This document shows, piece after piece, positions 16,424 to 25,108 of a stretch of 64,000 nucleotides of DNA. Source of the DNA: an uncultured Nocardioides sp. Its GTDB lineage: Bacteria; Actinomycetota; Actinomycetes; Propionibacteriales; Nocardioidaceae. Where the stretch lies: positions 186,001 to 250,000 of the forward strand of contig NZ_CANLDB010000003.1 in assembly GCF_947489365.1 (NCBI RefSeq), in the 5' to 3' direction. Under the pieces are notes generated by a model. It saw only the letters and a list, made by a program, of their open reading frames with translations, was not told where the DNA came from and did no database searches. Position 1 is the first letter of the stretch, and every line of letters starts with the position of its first letter. Both the position numbers and the translations under genes were made by a program.

Positions 16424-17934
16424 CCGGCGGGCTCGGGGCGTCCCGCCGGATCCGTCCGCTCGGTGGCGCCCTTCACCGAGCGCCCGATCAGCTCGGTCAG
16501 GTCGAGGCCGGTGGAGTTCCGCAGCATCTCGAGGGTCTGCACGACGTTCTCGTTGACCTGCTTCGGCAGGGCGCCGGCGCCGTCGGTGGAGACGACCGTG
16601 AGCTTGTCGATCGCGCCGATCGGGGCCGCGACCTCCTTCGCGATCTGCGGCAGCACCTCGATCAGCATCTGCAGGACCGCGGCGTCGTTGTAGGACGCGA
16701 AGGCCTCCGCCCGCTTGTCCATCGCCTCCGCCTCGGCGGAGCCGACGGCCAGGACGGCGGCCGCCTGCGCCTCGCCCTCGGCGCGGGTGGCGTCCGCCTC
16801 CGCGACGCGGCGGCTCTTCTCGGCCTGGCCGCGACGCTCGCCCTCGATCGCCTCGGCCTCGGCCAGCGCGGAGCGCCGTGCCTTCTCGGACTCACCGGTC
16901 AGGCGGGCCTCCTCGGCCTTCGCCTGGGCGGCGGCGATCGACGCGGCCTTCCGCGCGTCGGCGGCGGCGATCTCGGCGGTCCGCTTGGCCTCGGCCTCCT
17001 GCTCGACCCGGTAGCGCTGGGCGTCGGCGGGCTTGCGGATCTCGGTCTCCAGGTTCCGCTCGGTCAGCGACGCCTGACGGACGGCGACCTTCTCCTGCTC
17101 GGTGAGGATCGCCTGGTCCCGGTCGGCCTGGGCCAGCGGCCCGGACGCGGCGGCCTTCGCCGACGCGGCGTCCGTCTCCGCCTTGATCTCGGCCTGCTTC
17201 AGCGCGAGCTGGCGCTGGGAGATCGCGATCTCCTCCTCCGCCGCGATGCGGGCCTGCTCGGCGGCCTGCCGGGCGTTGGCCTCGGCGATCGAGGCGGCCT
17301 GGCCGATGCGGGCGGCCTCGGGGCGGCCGAGGTCGGCGAGGTAGTTGCCGTCGTCGGTGACGTCCTGGATCTGGAAGGTGTCGAGGATGAGCCCCTGCCC
17401 GGTCAGCGAGTTCTCCGACTCGTCGGCCACCCGCTGCGCGAACGCGGCCCGGTCCCGGATGATCTGCTCGACGGTCAGGCCGCCGACGATGGAGCGCAGC
17501 GCGCCCGCGAGCACCTCCTGGGTGAACGGCTCGACGTCCTGCTGCTGGGAGAGGAAGCGCTGGGCGGCCAGGCGGATCTGGTCGGCGTTGCCGCCGACCT
17601 TGACGATGGCGACGCCCTCGACGTTCAGCTTGATGCCCTGCCCGGAGACCGCACCCCGGATCTGCACCGAGATCCGGCGGCTCGAGAGGTCCATGGTGGC
17701 GAGCTTCTGCACGAACGGGATGACGAACACCCCGCCGCCGAGGACGACCTTCTGCCCCGACAGGTCGGTCGAGAGCTCACCGGTCTCGGGGTTGAGCACG
17801 GCCTTGCCCTTGCGGCCGGTCACGATGAACGCCTGGTTGGGGCCCGCGACCTTGTACCGGCTGGTGACCAGCAGGACGACGAGGACGACGAGGGCGACGA
17901 AGCCCAGGATCGCGATCAGGGTGGGTGAGAGCAT
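16399..17934 (-). CDS. Flotillin family (SPFH domain) membrane scaffold protein
   Basis: 511 residues. One N-terminal membrane helix (about 3-25) is followed by an SPFH domain (KVAGPNQAFIVTGRKG..., about 30-230) and then a long Ala/Glu-rich coiled coil with AEA repeats (about 230-430), the layout of flotillins such as FloT/YuaG. Flotillins organise functional membrane microdomains. ATG 17934 was chosen because it begins MLSPTLIAILGFVAL with the membrane helix and shares one base with the NfeD stop (TGATG). The open frame upstream has no membrane or SPFH character. The NfeD-like gene immediately upstream is the usual operon partner. Confidence 0.93.
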   Translation of the reverse strand: MLSPTLIAILGFVALVVLVVLLVTSRYKVAGPNQAFIVTGRKGKAVLNPETGELSTDLSGQKVVLGGGVFVIPFVQKLATMDLSSRRISVQIRGAVSGQGIKLNVEGVAIVKVGGNADQIRLAAQRFLSQQQDVEPFTQEVLAGALRSIVGGLTVEQIIRDRAAFAQRVADESENSLTGQGLILDTFQIQDVTDDGNYLADLGRPEAARIGQAASIAEANARQAAEQARIAAEEEIAISQRQLALKQAEIKAETDAASAKAAASGPLAQADRDQAILTEQEKVAVRQASLTERNLETEIRKPADAQRYRVEQEAEAKRTAEIAAADARKAASIAAAQAKAEEARLTGESEKARRSALAEAEAIEGERRGQAEKSRRVAEADATRAEGEAQAAAVLAVGSAEAEAMDKRAEAFASYNDAAVLQMLIEVLPQIAKEVAAPIGAIDKLTVVSTDGAGALPKQVNENVVQTLEMLRNSTGLDLTELIGRSVKGATERTDPAGRPEPAGQSTGITT

Positions 17935-18467
17935 CACTTCTCCTCTGGGTCCCCGAGCTGCTGCTCGAGGGTGTCGGGCCACAGGGGGGCGACGGTCACG
18001 GCGGTCGGCGAGAGGATGCCGGTGACGTGGACCTCGGCCCCGGTGGGCAGCGCCACCTCGGCGCGGGCGTTGAACCGGAGCAGGTGACCGCCCCGGCGGA
18101 CGGTGACGACCCCGAGGCCGTCGGCGGGGATGGGGGAGACGACCCGGGCGTCCCAGCCCAGGACGTCGTTCGTCGAGGGGGTGTCCTCGGTGCCGCCCGA
18201 GCGCACCAGGCGCGTGAACCACGCGGCGAACGCGCCGAAGACCGCACCCGCGCCGATCCCGGCGCCGATCGCGAGGGCCGTGGGGGCGCCCAGGCCCTCC
18301 GCGAGTGCGCCACCGAAGCCGAGGGCGGCCACGAACGCGCCGACGACCTCGGTGGAGAACCAGTCCCCGGGGACGCCGTCGAACAGGCCCTCGAGCAGCT
18401 CGCCGACCAGCAGGGACACCAGGAGCACCGCGAGACCGCACGCGCCGATGACGAGGAACGTCGTCAT
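17934..18467 (-). CDS. NfeD-like membrane protein, flotillin partner
   Basis: 177 residues. It has two or three hydrophobic segments (about 5-25, 38-60, 63-85), then a C-terminal OB-fold-like domain (about 105-165) typical of short NfeD proteins without the protease domain. ATG 18467 starts MTTFLVIGACGLAV; the longer open frame is shadow sequence. It overlaps the flotillin start (TGATG), so the two are translationally coupled and presumably act together at membrane microdomains. It diverges from zwf across 150 bp that contain two CACGTG hexamers. Confidence 0.85.
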   Translation of the reverse strand: MTTFLVIGACGLAVLLVSLLVGELLEGLFDGVPGDWFSTEVVGAFVAALGFGGALAEGLGAPTALAIGAGIGAGAVFGAFAAWFTRLVRSGGTEDTPSTNDVLGWDARVVSPIPADGLGVVTVRRGGHLLRFNARAEVALPTGAEVHVTGILSPTAVTVAPLWPDTLEQQLGDPEEK

Positions 18468-18617
18468 GGTCAGGACCCCCGTCCTCCGTCGCCCCCGCGA
18501 CGGGCCCCACACCGTAGTGGATGGGCGCCGGGACCCTGTGCGCCGGCTGTCGGCGGCCGCCGTCCGGCGCGGGTCTCGATTCACGTGGCCGTCACGTGCG
18601 CGTGGGATCGTGGGCCC

Positions 18618-20078
18618 ATGGTGAACGCCTCCGACCGCGAACGCGGTCGCCCCGCCCCGCCGACCACCGTCGTGCTGTTCGGCGCGACAGGTGACCTCTC
18701 CCGGCGCAAGCTCCTGCCGGGCCTGCTGCACCTCATCTCCTCCGGGTTGATGCCGAACGTGCAGATCGTCGGCACCTCCCTCGACGACTTCACCCGCGAC
18801 TCGTTCGTGCAGTTCGCCCGCGAGGCGATCGAGGAGTTCGAGCCCGGCGTCGGCGAGGACCAGTGGGCCGACTTCGCGAAGCGGCTGTTCTGGGCGCCCG
18901 GCGCGACCACCGAGGCGCTGCGCGCCGCGGTCGAGGAGGCCGAGGCGGACTGCGGCGAGCCGCAGCAGCGCCTGCACTACCTGTCGGTGCCGCCCAACGC
19001 GGCCCTCGCCGTCCTCCACCGGCTGCGCGACGCAGGGCTCACGGAGCGCGGCCGCGTCGTCATGGAGAAGCCGTTCGGCACCGACCTCGAGTCGGCCAAG
19101 CTGCTCAATGCCGCCGTCCACGAGGTCTTCGACGAGGAGCGGGTCTTCCGCATCGACCACTTCCTCGGCAAGGAGGCGGCCCTCAACATCCTGGCGTTCC
19201 GGTTCGCCAACGGACTGTTCGAGCCGATCTGGAACCGCACGATGATCGACCACATCCAGATCGACGTCCCCGAGACGCTCGGCCTGGAGCAGCGAGCGTC
19301 GTTCTACGAGTCGACCGGCGCCTACCGCGACATGGTCGTCACCCACCTGTTCCAGGTGCTGGCGTTCACCGCGATGGAGGCTCCGACGGCGCTGGACCCG
19401 CAGTCGATCACCGAGGAGAAGTACAAGGTCTTCCGGTCGATGCTGCCGATCCAGGCCGAGGACGTCGTCCGCGGCCAGTACCTCGGCTACCGCGACGAGA
19501 AGGGCGTTGACCCCGAGTCGGAGACCGAGACCTTCATCGCGCTGAAGTGCTACGTCGACAACTGGCGCTGGGCCGGCGTGCCGTTCTACCTCCGCACCGG
19601 CAAGAAGCTCGCCGAGGGCCAGCGGATCATCTCGGTGGCCTTCAAGGAGCCGCCGCAGTCGATGTTCCCCGACGGCTCCGGCGTCGGGCAGCACGGGCCG
19701 GACCACCTGACCTTCGACCTGTCCGACCGGCCGCGGATGAGCCTGTCGTTCTACGGCAAGCGCCCCGGCCCGGGCTTCCGCCTCGACAAGGTGTCCATGC
19801 AGTTCTCCATGGACGAGACGTCGTGGCAGGGCTCCGTCCTCGAGGCGTACGAGCGTCTGATCCTCGACGCCTCGAAGGGAAACCGCACCCTCTTCAACTC
19901 CGCCGAGGGCGTCGAGCGGCTCTGGGAGATCTCCGAGGCGCTCGTCGAGGACCCGCCGCCCGTGCGGCCGTACGAGCCCGGCTCCTGGGGCCCGAACCAG
20001 ATCCACCAGCTCGTCGCCCCCCGCGCCTGGCGCCTCCCCTTCGAGCGGAAGTGGCGCGAGAAGCAGGCCGCCGACTGA
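18618..20078 (+). CDS. zwf: Glucose-6-phosphate dehydrogenase
   Basis: First enzyme of the oxidative pentose phosphate pathway: glucose-6-phosphate plus NAD(P) gives 6-phosphogluconolactone. The 486-residue protein has the coenzyme motif LFGATGDLSRRKLLPGL near the N-terminus, the EKPFGTD motif, and the active-site signature RIDHFLGKEAALNIL with the catalytic His. ATG 18618 is 6 nt after a GATCGT box and may be leaderless. It is not beside tal/opcA/pgl here, so this may be a second, stand-alone copy as several actinobacteria have. The 3' flank carries a duplicated hairpin repeat. Confidence 0.93.
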   Translation: MVNASDRERGRPAPPTTVVLFGATGDLSRRKLLPGLLHLISSGLMPNVQIVGTSLDDFTRDSFVQFAREAIEEFEPGVGEDQWADFAKRLFWAPGATTEALRAAVEEAEADCGEPQQRLHYLSVPPNAALAVLHRLRDAGLTERGRVVMEKPFGTDLESAKLLNAAVHEVFDEERVFRIDHFLGKEAALNILAFRFANGLFEPIWNRTMIDHIQIDVPETLGLEQRASFYESTGAYRDMVVTHLFQVLAFTAMEAPTALDPQSITEEKYKVFRSMLPIQAEDVVRGQYLGYRDEKGVDPESETETFIALKCYVDNWRWAGVPFYLRTGKKLAEGQRIISVAFKEPPQSMFPDGSGVGQHGPDHLTFDLSDRPRMSLSFYGKRPGPGFRLDKVSMQFSMDETSWQGSVLEAYERLILDASKGNRTLFNSAEGVERLWEISEALVEDPPPVRPYEPGSWGPNQIHQLVAPRAWRLPFERKWREKQAAD

Positions 20079-20115
20079 TCCCGGCCCCGGCTCGGGTCAC
20101 AGGGGCCCCGCCTGC

Positions 20116-20310
20116 CTCGGGTTTCGCGGGTCGGCTGGTGAAACCCCGACTGGGCTGACGAAGTTTCGTCAGCCCGGACGGGGTTTCGTACGCCCGGTCC
20201 GGCGTCGGTCCCACGGGCCCCACCCGTCTCGGGTTTCGCGGGTCGGCTGGTGAAACCCCGACTGGGCTGACGAAGTTTCCCCAGCCAGGTCGGGGTTTCG
20301 TACGCCCGGT
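20116..20310. repeat. Two direct copies of an 83-bp hairpin repeat (period 112 bp)
   Basis: Copies at 20116-20198 and 20228-20310 are nearly identical except for about 15 bp in the middle. Each copy can fold: GAAACCCCGACTGGGCTGAC pairs with a later near-complement ending GGGGTTTC, followed by GTACGCCCGGT. The pair fills the gap between the converging zwf and DUF2332 genes and may act as a bidirectional terminator or be a small interspersed element. Confidence 0.75.
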
Positions 20311-20362
20311 GGGGCCCAGGGGGCGCGTGGGTGGGCGCGGCGGGGCCGGAACCGGCCCGGCG

Positions 20363-21370
20363 CTAGAACCAGCTCATCGACCGGCCGTGGCCGTGGGTCC
20401 AGGCGACGGCGCGGCCGTCGAGGGCGAGGACGAAGGTGGCCAGGTCGGCGGGGACCGGCGGGCCGGTGGCGGTGAGGGTGGGCAGGACGTCCTTGCCCTC
20501 GTTGCTGATCCAGTGGCAGGCGCCGTCGGCGACGAGCTGGGTCATGGTCGCCACGAACGTCTCGCGCTCCTCGACGGTCAGGTACGCCGCCACCGCGCTG
20601 TGCTGGACGACCACCCGGCCGTGGGAGCGGGCCAGGTCGACCAGCGCGGGCAGCTCGGCGAGCAGGTCGCCGCGGACCAGGACCGGCGGGTCGGTGCGGG
20701 CGACGGCGACGGCCTCGGCGAGCCGGCGACGGCGGTCCTCCTGCTCGGGCCACACCAGCGTCGCCAGCCACGCCATCGCGTCGTCGTCGGTGACGTCGAG
20801 GGGGTGCAGGTCGATGCCGCCGCGCCACGCGACCCGGGGCACCGCGGCGGGGTACGGCGGGGTGCCCGCCACGCGGCAGACCAGCTCGGGCCCGTCCCCG
20901 CCGAGCAGCACCGGCTCGCCGTCGTCCCGCCCGTCGGTGGTCGGCTGGAACCGGTAGCGGACGCGGTCGGGGTAGAGGCACAGCCCGGCGCTGGCGCCGA
21001 CCTCGACGAGCGCGAGCGGCCCCGGGGTGGCGTCCGCGAGGAGTCCCAGCGCCGGGAGCAGGGTGGCGGTGCGGCCCACCTCGTTGGTCTGCGTCGAGCG
21101 GGACCGGACCGTGGCCACGATCGTGCCGTCGTCACCCAGCAGGGCCTCGCGGAGCGCGGCGTACGGCGCGGGCGCGGTCAGGCCGTGCCAGCGGGCGGCG
21201 GCGAAGACCAGGTTCGGCTGGCGCTTCGGGACCGGCAGGTCCGCCAGCCAGGCCAGCACCTGCGCGTCCTCCGCGGCCCGTCGGGCCCAGTCGGCGAAGC
21301 AGGGCGAGTCCCCGTCGGCGTACGCCGCGAAGTCGGCGTACTGCTCGGAGACCTCCGCGTGGACCTGCAC
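20363..21370 (-). CDS. DUF2332 family protein
   Basis: About 335 residues of unknown function. Family features are YADFAAYADGDSPCFADWA at the N-terminus, PKRQPNLVFAAARWHGL, the conserved QTNEVGRTATLLPAL and the glycine segment ALVEVGASAGLCLYPDRVRY, which resembles a SAM-methyltransferase motif I (inference). Start choice: GTG 21370 gives the usual family N-terminus. A GTG at 21427 overlaps the upstream stop (GTGA) but would add a low-complexity Arg/Pro/Gly stretch. It is the last gene of a minus-strand set with a SigG-like sigma factor and a TIGR03086 protein. Confidence 0.82.
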   Translation of the reverse strand: MQVHAEVSEQYADFAAYADGDSPCFADWARRAAEDAQVLAWLADLPVPKRQPNLVFAAARWHGLTAPAPYAALREALLGDDGTIVATVRSRSTQTNEVGRTATLLPALGLLADATPGPLALVEVGASAGLCLYPDRVRYRFQPTTDGRDDGEPVLLGGDGPELVCRVAGTPPYPAAVPRVAWRGGIDLHPLDVTDDDAMAWLATLVWPEQEDRRRRLAEAVAVARTDPPVLVRGDLLAELPALVDLARSHGRVVVQHSAVAAYLTVEERETFVATMTQLVADGACHWISNEGKDVLPTLTATGPPVPADLATFVLALDGRAVAWTHGHGRSMSWF

Positions 21371-21423
21371 CCGCCCAGTGTGGGGCCGACCGGGCCGCCC
21401 GGGCCGCCGGAGCCGCCCAGGTC

Positions 21424-22077
21424 TCACGCCACGTCGTCGAGCCTCCGCGGTGCCCGACCGAGGAACGCCAGCAGGCGGCGGTCGGCGGGCGTGCCGCCGG
21501 GCAGCAGGAGCGCGCGGGCGAACCGCGGTCCCCGGTCGCCGACGCCGACCGCGGCCGCCGCCACGGGCAGGAGCGCGGTGGCGAGGTCCGACGGGATCGG
21601 TCGGGCCTCACCGGTCGCCTGGGAGACGTCCCAGCCGTGGACGGTGATCTCGAGCGCGGCGGCGCCGACCAGCCGCTCCGCGGGCAGCGGCAGCCCGCCG
21701 ACGAGCACGGGGGCGGAGGACGGGGCACTCCACAGCCCGAGCAGGTGGCAGGCCTTCCGCTGGAGCCGTCCGAGCCGGGCCTCCACCCCCGAGGCGCCCT
21801 CCGGCGCGAGGGCGGCGGGGCGGGCGACGGCGGGGCGGGCGACGGCGGGGCGGGCGACGGCGGGGAGGACCCGGCCCGAGGCCGCCTCGGTGAACGCGTC
21901 GAGCGCGTCGTCCATGTGCCACAGCAGGTCGTCGAGGTCCCACCGGTCGCACGGGGTGGGGCGTGCGAGGTGCACCGGGCGGACGGCCGCCAGCGCCATC
22001 CGGGTGTGACCCAGCGAGCGCTCCAGGAGCTCGACCGCGACGTCGAGCGCGGGACCCGACGACGGGTCCGGAGTCAC
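21424..22077 (-). CDS. TIGR03086-like maleylpyruvate isomerase N-terminal domain protein
   Basis: 217 residues with the DinB-like four-helix metal-binding fold of the mycothiol-dependent maleylpyruvate isomerase family: PTPCDRWDLDDLLWHMDDALDAF (first metal-site His) and LEITVHGWDVSQATG (second His, near residue 150). Function within the family is unknown here; some members are mycothiol-dependent transferases. GTG 22077 overlaps the sigma factor stop (GTGA). A 15-bp DNA repeat adds three AVARP units near residues 72-88, an insertion not expected in the fold. Confidence 0.82.
   Translation of the reverse strand: MTPDPSSGPALDVAVELLERSLGHTRMALAAVRPVHLARPTPCDRWDLDDLLWHMDDALDAFTEAASGRVLPAVARPAVARPAVARPAALAPEGASGVEARLGRLQRKACHLLGLWSAPSSAPVLVGGLPLPAERLVGAAALEITVHGWDVSQATGEARPIPSDLATALLPVAAAAVGVGDRGPRFARALLLPGGTPADRRLLAFLGRAPRRLDDVA
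21812..21866. repeat. 15-bp in-frame tandem repeat coding AVARP units
   Basis: Unit GACGGCGGGGCGGGC occurs perfectly at 21826-21840 and 21841-21855, with partial copies on both sides. Because 15 is a multiple of 3, copy-number change would preserve the TIGR03086-like frame. Confidence 0.75.
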
Positions 22078-23129
22078 GAGCCGTGGGCGGCGGCGATCCG
22101 GTCGGCCCCCTGCCCCGGCCGGACGACCGGCCCGTCGCCGACGTCGGTCCGCACGTCGGCGGGCAGCCGCGCCGGCAGCCCGAAGGTGGCGAACAGCTCG
22201 GTCTCGAAGAACGCGCCGACGTGACGCACGCGGTCGCCGTCCAGGTCGAGGACCTGGAGGTGGAAGGGGGCGAAGTCCCCGTCCGGGGTGCGCATGTAGA
22301 GGCCGAAGGCGGGCTGGCCGTTGGCGCTGACCGGCAGCATCACCATGTCGTGGACGCCGCCGGGGCAGGCCGTGGCGATCAGCTCGCCGATGTTCTCGGC
22401 GCCGCGGTACCAGCCGGTGAACGGCGGCATCTCCCACACGGCGTCGGCCTTGAGCAGCCCGACGATGGCGTCGACGTCCTTCTTCCAGAACGCCTCGACG
22501 TACGCCTCGAGCATCCGCTCCTGGGCCGCGGTGAGCTCGGAGGTCACCGAGTCCTCGGTCAGCGCCCGCTCCTTCATCTGGGCGTGGGCGCGCTGCAGGG
22601 CGGAGTTGACCGCCGCGACGGTGGTCTCGAGCGCGTCCGCGACCTCCGCGGCGCTCCAGCGGAGGACGTCGCGCAGGATCAGGACGGCGCGCTGCCGCGC
22701 GGGCAGGTGCTGCAGGGCGGCGACGAAGGCGAGCCGGATCGAGTCCCGCTCGGTGACGACGACCGCGGCGTCCGGGACCGGCTGCAGCCACGGCACCTCC
22801 TCGTCGGCGACGAGCTCGTCGGAGGCCATGGAGTCCGCGGTGCCCAGCCCCGTGGGGAGCGGCCGCTTCGGCCGGCCCTCGAGGTTGGTCAGGCAGACGT
22901 TCGTGGCGATCCGGTACAGCCAGGTGCGCACCGAGCTGCGGCCCCCGAAGGTCGCCTGCGACTTCCACGCCCGCATCAGGGTCTCCTGCACGAGGTCCTC
23001 GGCCTCGTGGGTCGACCCGCTCATGCGGTAGCAGTGCGCGTGCAGCTCGCGGGAGTACCGCTGCGCCAGCGCGTCGAAGTCGTCCAGCTCGCTCGTCTGG
23101 GTCCTCTGGTCCGTCACCATCTGGCTCAC
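22074..23129 (-). CDS. ECF-type sigma-70 factor with SnoaL-like C-terminal domain (SigG/TIGR02960-like)
   Basis: RNA polymerase sigma factor of 351 residues. Sigma region 2 (about 20-85) has YRMSGSTHEAEDLVQETLMRAW. Region 4 (about 135-190) has LPARQRAVLILRDVLRWSAAEVADAL. A C-terminal NTF2/SnoaL-like domain (about 205-320) follows, as in TIGR02960 and M. tuberculosis SigG; in such factors it replaces a separate anti-sigma factor. GTG 23129 has GGAG 7 nt upstream. It is cotranscribed with, and overlaps, the TIGR03086 gene. The trigger is unknown; SigG-like factors respond to DNA damage or aldehydes in some hosts. Confidence 0.9.
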   Translation of the reverse strand: MSQMVTDQRTQTSELDDFDALAQRYSRELHAHCYRMSGSTHEAEDLVQETLMRAWKSQATFGGRSSVRTWLYRIATNVCLTNLEGRPKRPLPTGLGTADSMASDELVADEEVPWLQPVPDAAVVVTERDSIRLAFVAALQHLPARQRAVLILRDVLRWSAAEVADALETTVAAVNSALQRAHAQMKERALTEDSVTSELTAAQERMLEAYVEAFWKKDVDAIVGLLKADAVWEMPPFTGWYRGAENIGELIATACPGGVHDMVMLPVSANGQPAFGLYMRTPDGDFAPFHLQVLDLDGDRVRHVGAFFETELFATFGLPARLPADVRTDVGDGPVVRPGQGADRIAAAHGS

Positions 23130-23196
23130 CCGTCAGCTCCGGTTCGTGGTCGTGGTCAGTCTGCCCACAACGACCGACCGAGGTCGATGCCCGAAC

Positions 23197-23916
23197 TCAT
23201 CGGAACGACCAGACCAAGAGCTCCCCGCCGGTCCCGAGCCGCAGCCGGGCACCCCCCGCGTCGACGAGCCGGACGGCGTCCCCGGCGGCCAGGTCGACGT
23301 CCTCCTCGAGGCTCGCCGCGCCGCGGGGGAGGTACACGTGCAGGCGCCCCGCCTCGGGCAGCGTCACCTCGCCGGCCCCGCGAGCCACCCACAGGGTCGC
23401 CCCCGCGACGCCGAGGGGGACCGGTCCGCCCGACCCGGCCACCGCCGTCAGCCCCGCGGCGGTCGGCGCCTCCGCCCGGCCGTACGACGGCGCCGTGCCC
23501 GCGACGTCCGGCCGGAGCCAGGTCTGCACGAAGCGGGTCGGCCCGGCGGCGGGGTCGCCGGTCTCGGCGTGGACGACGCCCGAGCCGGCCGAGAGCACCT
23601 GGACGGCTCCGGGGCCGAGGACTCCGCGCGCGCCGTCGCCGTCCAGGGAGGGGGAGCGGTGGACCAGCGCGCCGCCGAGCACCCAGGTGACGACCTCCAG
23701 GTCGGCGTGGGGGTGGTCGTCGTACCCGGCGGACGGCTCGAGGCGGTGGTCGTCGTGGCAGACGATCGGCCCGAAGCCCAGGTTGGCGGGGTCGTAGTGA
23801 GAGCCGAAGGAGAAGGAGTGCGCCGCCCGGGCGCCCGGCCCGTGCTCGGAGACGGACCGCCCGCTCCCGCGCCGTACGTCGGGCCCACCGCGGTCGGCGG
23901 CGGGCGGTGGGGTCAC
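23197..23916 (-). CDS. Pirin family protein (YhhW-like bicupin)
   Basis: 239 residues. The N-terminal cupin has the pirin signature AHSFSFGSHYDPANLGFG, and metal-ligand candidates in GYDDHPHADLEVVTWVLGG and SGVVHAETG. The C-terminal cupin is weaker. Some pirins (YhhW) are quercetinases; others are redox or transcription cofactors, so the role is open. GTG 23916 is the only plausible start, and 30 bp separate it from the divergent sulfotransferase-like gene. The SigG-like operon follows 67 bp downstream on the same strand. Confidence 0.88.
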   Translation of the reverse strand: MTPPPAADRGGPDVRRGSGRSVSEHGPGARAAHSFSFGSHYDPANLGFGPIVCHDDHRLEPSAGYDDHPHADLEVVTWVLGGALVHRSPSLDGDGARGVLGPGAVQVLSAGSGVVHAETGDPAAGPTRFVQTWLRPDVAGTAPSYGRAEAPTAAGLTAVAGSGGPVPLGVAGATLWVARGAGEVTLPEAGRLHVYLPRGAASLEEDVDLAAGDAVRLVDAGGARLRLGTGGELLVWSFR

Positions 23917-23933
23917 GGACCCATCGTCGCGTC

Positions 23934-23939
23934 TACCCT
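23934..23939 (+). promoter_or_regulatory. -10 box TACCCT of the sulfotransferase/GT2 operon (leaderless)
   Basis: TACCCT, 7 nt, then the ATG at 23947, with no Shine-Dalgarno sequence. It lies within the 30-bp divergent gap with the pirin gene. Confidence 0.45.
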
Positions 23940-23946
23940 GGGCACC

Positions 23947-25101
23947 ATGTCCAGCACCACCCCCGAGACGTCCCCGCCGGGCACCGACCCCGGCCAGGAC
24001 GGCTCCACCCCCCGCGTCGACGAGCCCGCCCCGACCGGCAAGCGTCGCGTGCTGTTCGTCGTCGGTTCCGGTCGCAGCGGCACGAGCACGATGTCCGGCA
24101 CCCTCCAGACGCTGGGGATGCACGTCCCCCAGCCGGAGGTCGTCGCCGACGAGTCCAACCCGCGCGGCTTCGGTGAGCCCCGCTGGGTCGTCGACCTGCA
24201 CAACGAGCTGCTGAAGCGGGTCAACGTGCAGGTCTCCGACGCCCGGCCGTCCGCCTGGTTCGAGACCGGCAAGCAGTCCACCAACGAGGCGCTGCGCGCC
24301 CAGATCCACGAGTGGCTGGAGCAGCAGTTCGAGGAGGGTGGCGACGAGCTGGTCGTCAAGGACCCGCGCCTCGCCTGGTACCTCGGGCTGTGGCGCTCCG
24401 CGGCCCTCCGCGCCGGGGCGACGTGCTCCCACGTGACGATGCTGCGCCCCGTCACCGAGGTCGTCGGCAGCAAGCAGAAGTACTACGCGAAGCGCTTCGG
24501 CGAGGTGAATCGCGTCGCCGCCTGGGTCAACATGATGCTCCACACCGAGCGCTCCACCCGCGGCTCGCTGCGCGCCTTCGTCCGGTACGCCGACATGCTC
24601 GACGACTGGACCGTGCCGGTCCACGACCTCGGCGAGCGCTTCGACCTCCACGCCGTGCGCGCGGCCACCGCGAAGGACATCCGCAAGGTCCACCAGTTCA
24701 TCGACCCGACCCTCCGCCGCGTGCAGCTGACCTGGGACGACGTCCCGGTCCCGGCCCGGCTGCGGGAGATCGCCGACGGCACGTGGAACTCCCTCGACGC
24801 GCTCGCGACCCCCGGCGGCGACACCGAGGCGGAGCACGCGCGCCTCGACGAGCTGCGCCAGGTCTTCACCGAGGCCTACGAGGAGGCGGAGGCGATGTCG
24901 CAGTCGACGGCGATCGCCGCCCAGCGCGCCGGCGCCGCCGGCGAGCGCGAGCGTCTGGGCGCGCAAGGTGCCGCGGGCGCCCCGGGCGCCGGTCCCGCCG
25001 ACGGCGGCCGGCTCGCCGACAAGGTGCCGCACTCGGTGCGCGCGATGGTGCCGGCGGGGGCCCGCCGCCGGGTGCGCGCGGCGCTGAACCGCCAGCGGTG
25101 A
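23947..25101 (+). CDS. Sulfotransferase-like P-loop protein
   Basis: 384 residues. The PAPS-binding-like P-loop reads FVVGSGRSGTSTMSGTLQTLG (about residues 36-56, Gly-rich turn with RSGTS), and a second conserved segment DELVVKDPRLAWYL matches the 3'-phosphate-binding region of actinobacterial sulfotransferase-family proteins. The C-terminal 60 residues are Ala/Gly/Arg-rich. It is followed after 7 bp by two tandem GT2 glycosyltransferases, so the three probably modify or build a surface glycan. The acceptor is unknown, and true sulfotransferase activity is inferred only from the fold motifs. Confidence 0.78.
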   Translation: MSSTTPETSPPGTDPGQDGSTPRVDEPAPTGKRRVLFVVGSGRSGTSTMSGTLQTLGMHVPQPEVVADESNPRGFGEPRWVVDLHNELLKRVNVQVSDARPSAWFETGKQSTNEALRAQIHEWLEQQFEEGGDELVVKDPRLAWYLGLWRSAALRAGATCSHVTMLRPVTEVVGSKQKYYAKRFGEVNRVAAWVNMMLHTERSTRGSLRAFVRYADMLDDWTVPVHDLGERFDLHAVRAATAKDIRKVHQFIDPTLRRVQLTWDDVPVPARLREIADGTWNSLDALATPGGDTEAEHARLDELRQVFTEAYEEAEAMSQSTAIAAQRAGAAGERERLGAQGAAGAPGAGPADGGRLADKVPHSVRAMVPAGARRRVRAALNRQR

Positions 25102-25108
25102 CGAGCCG

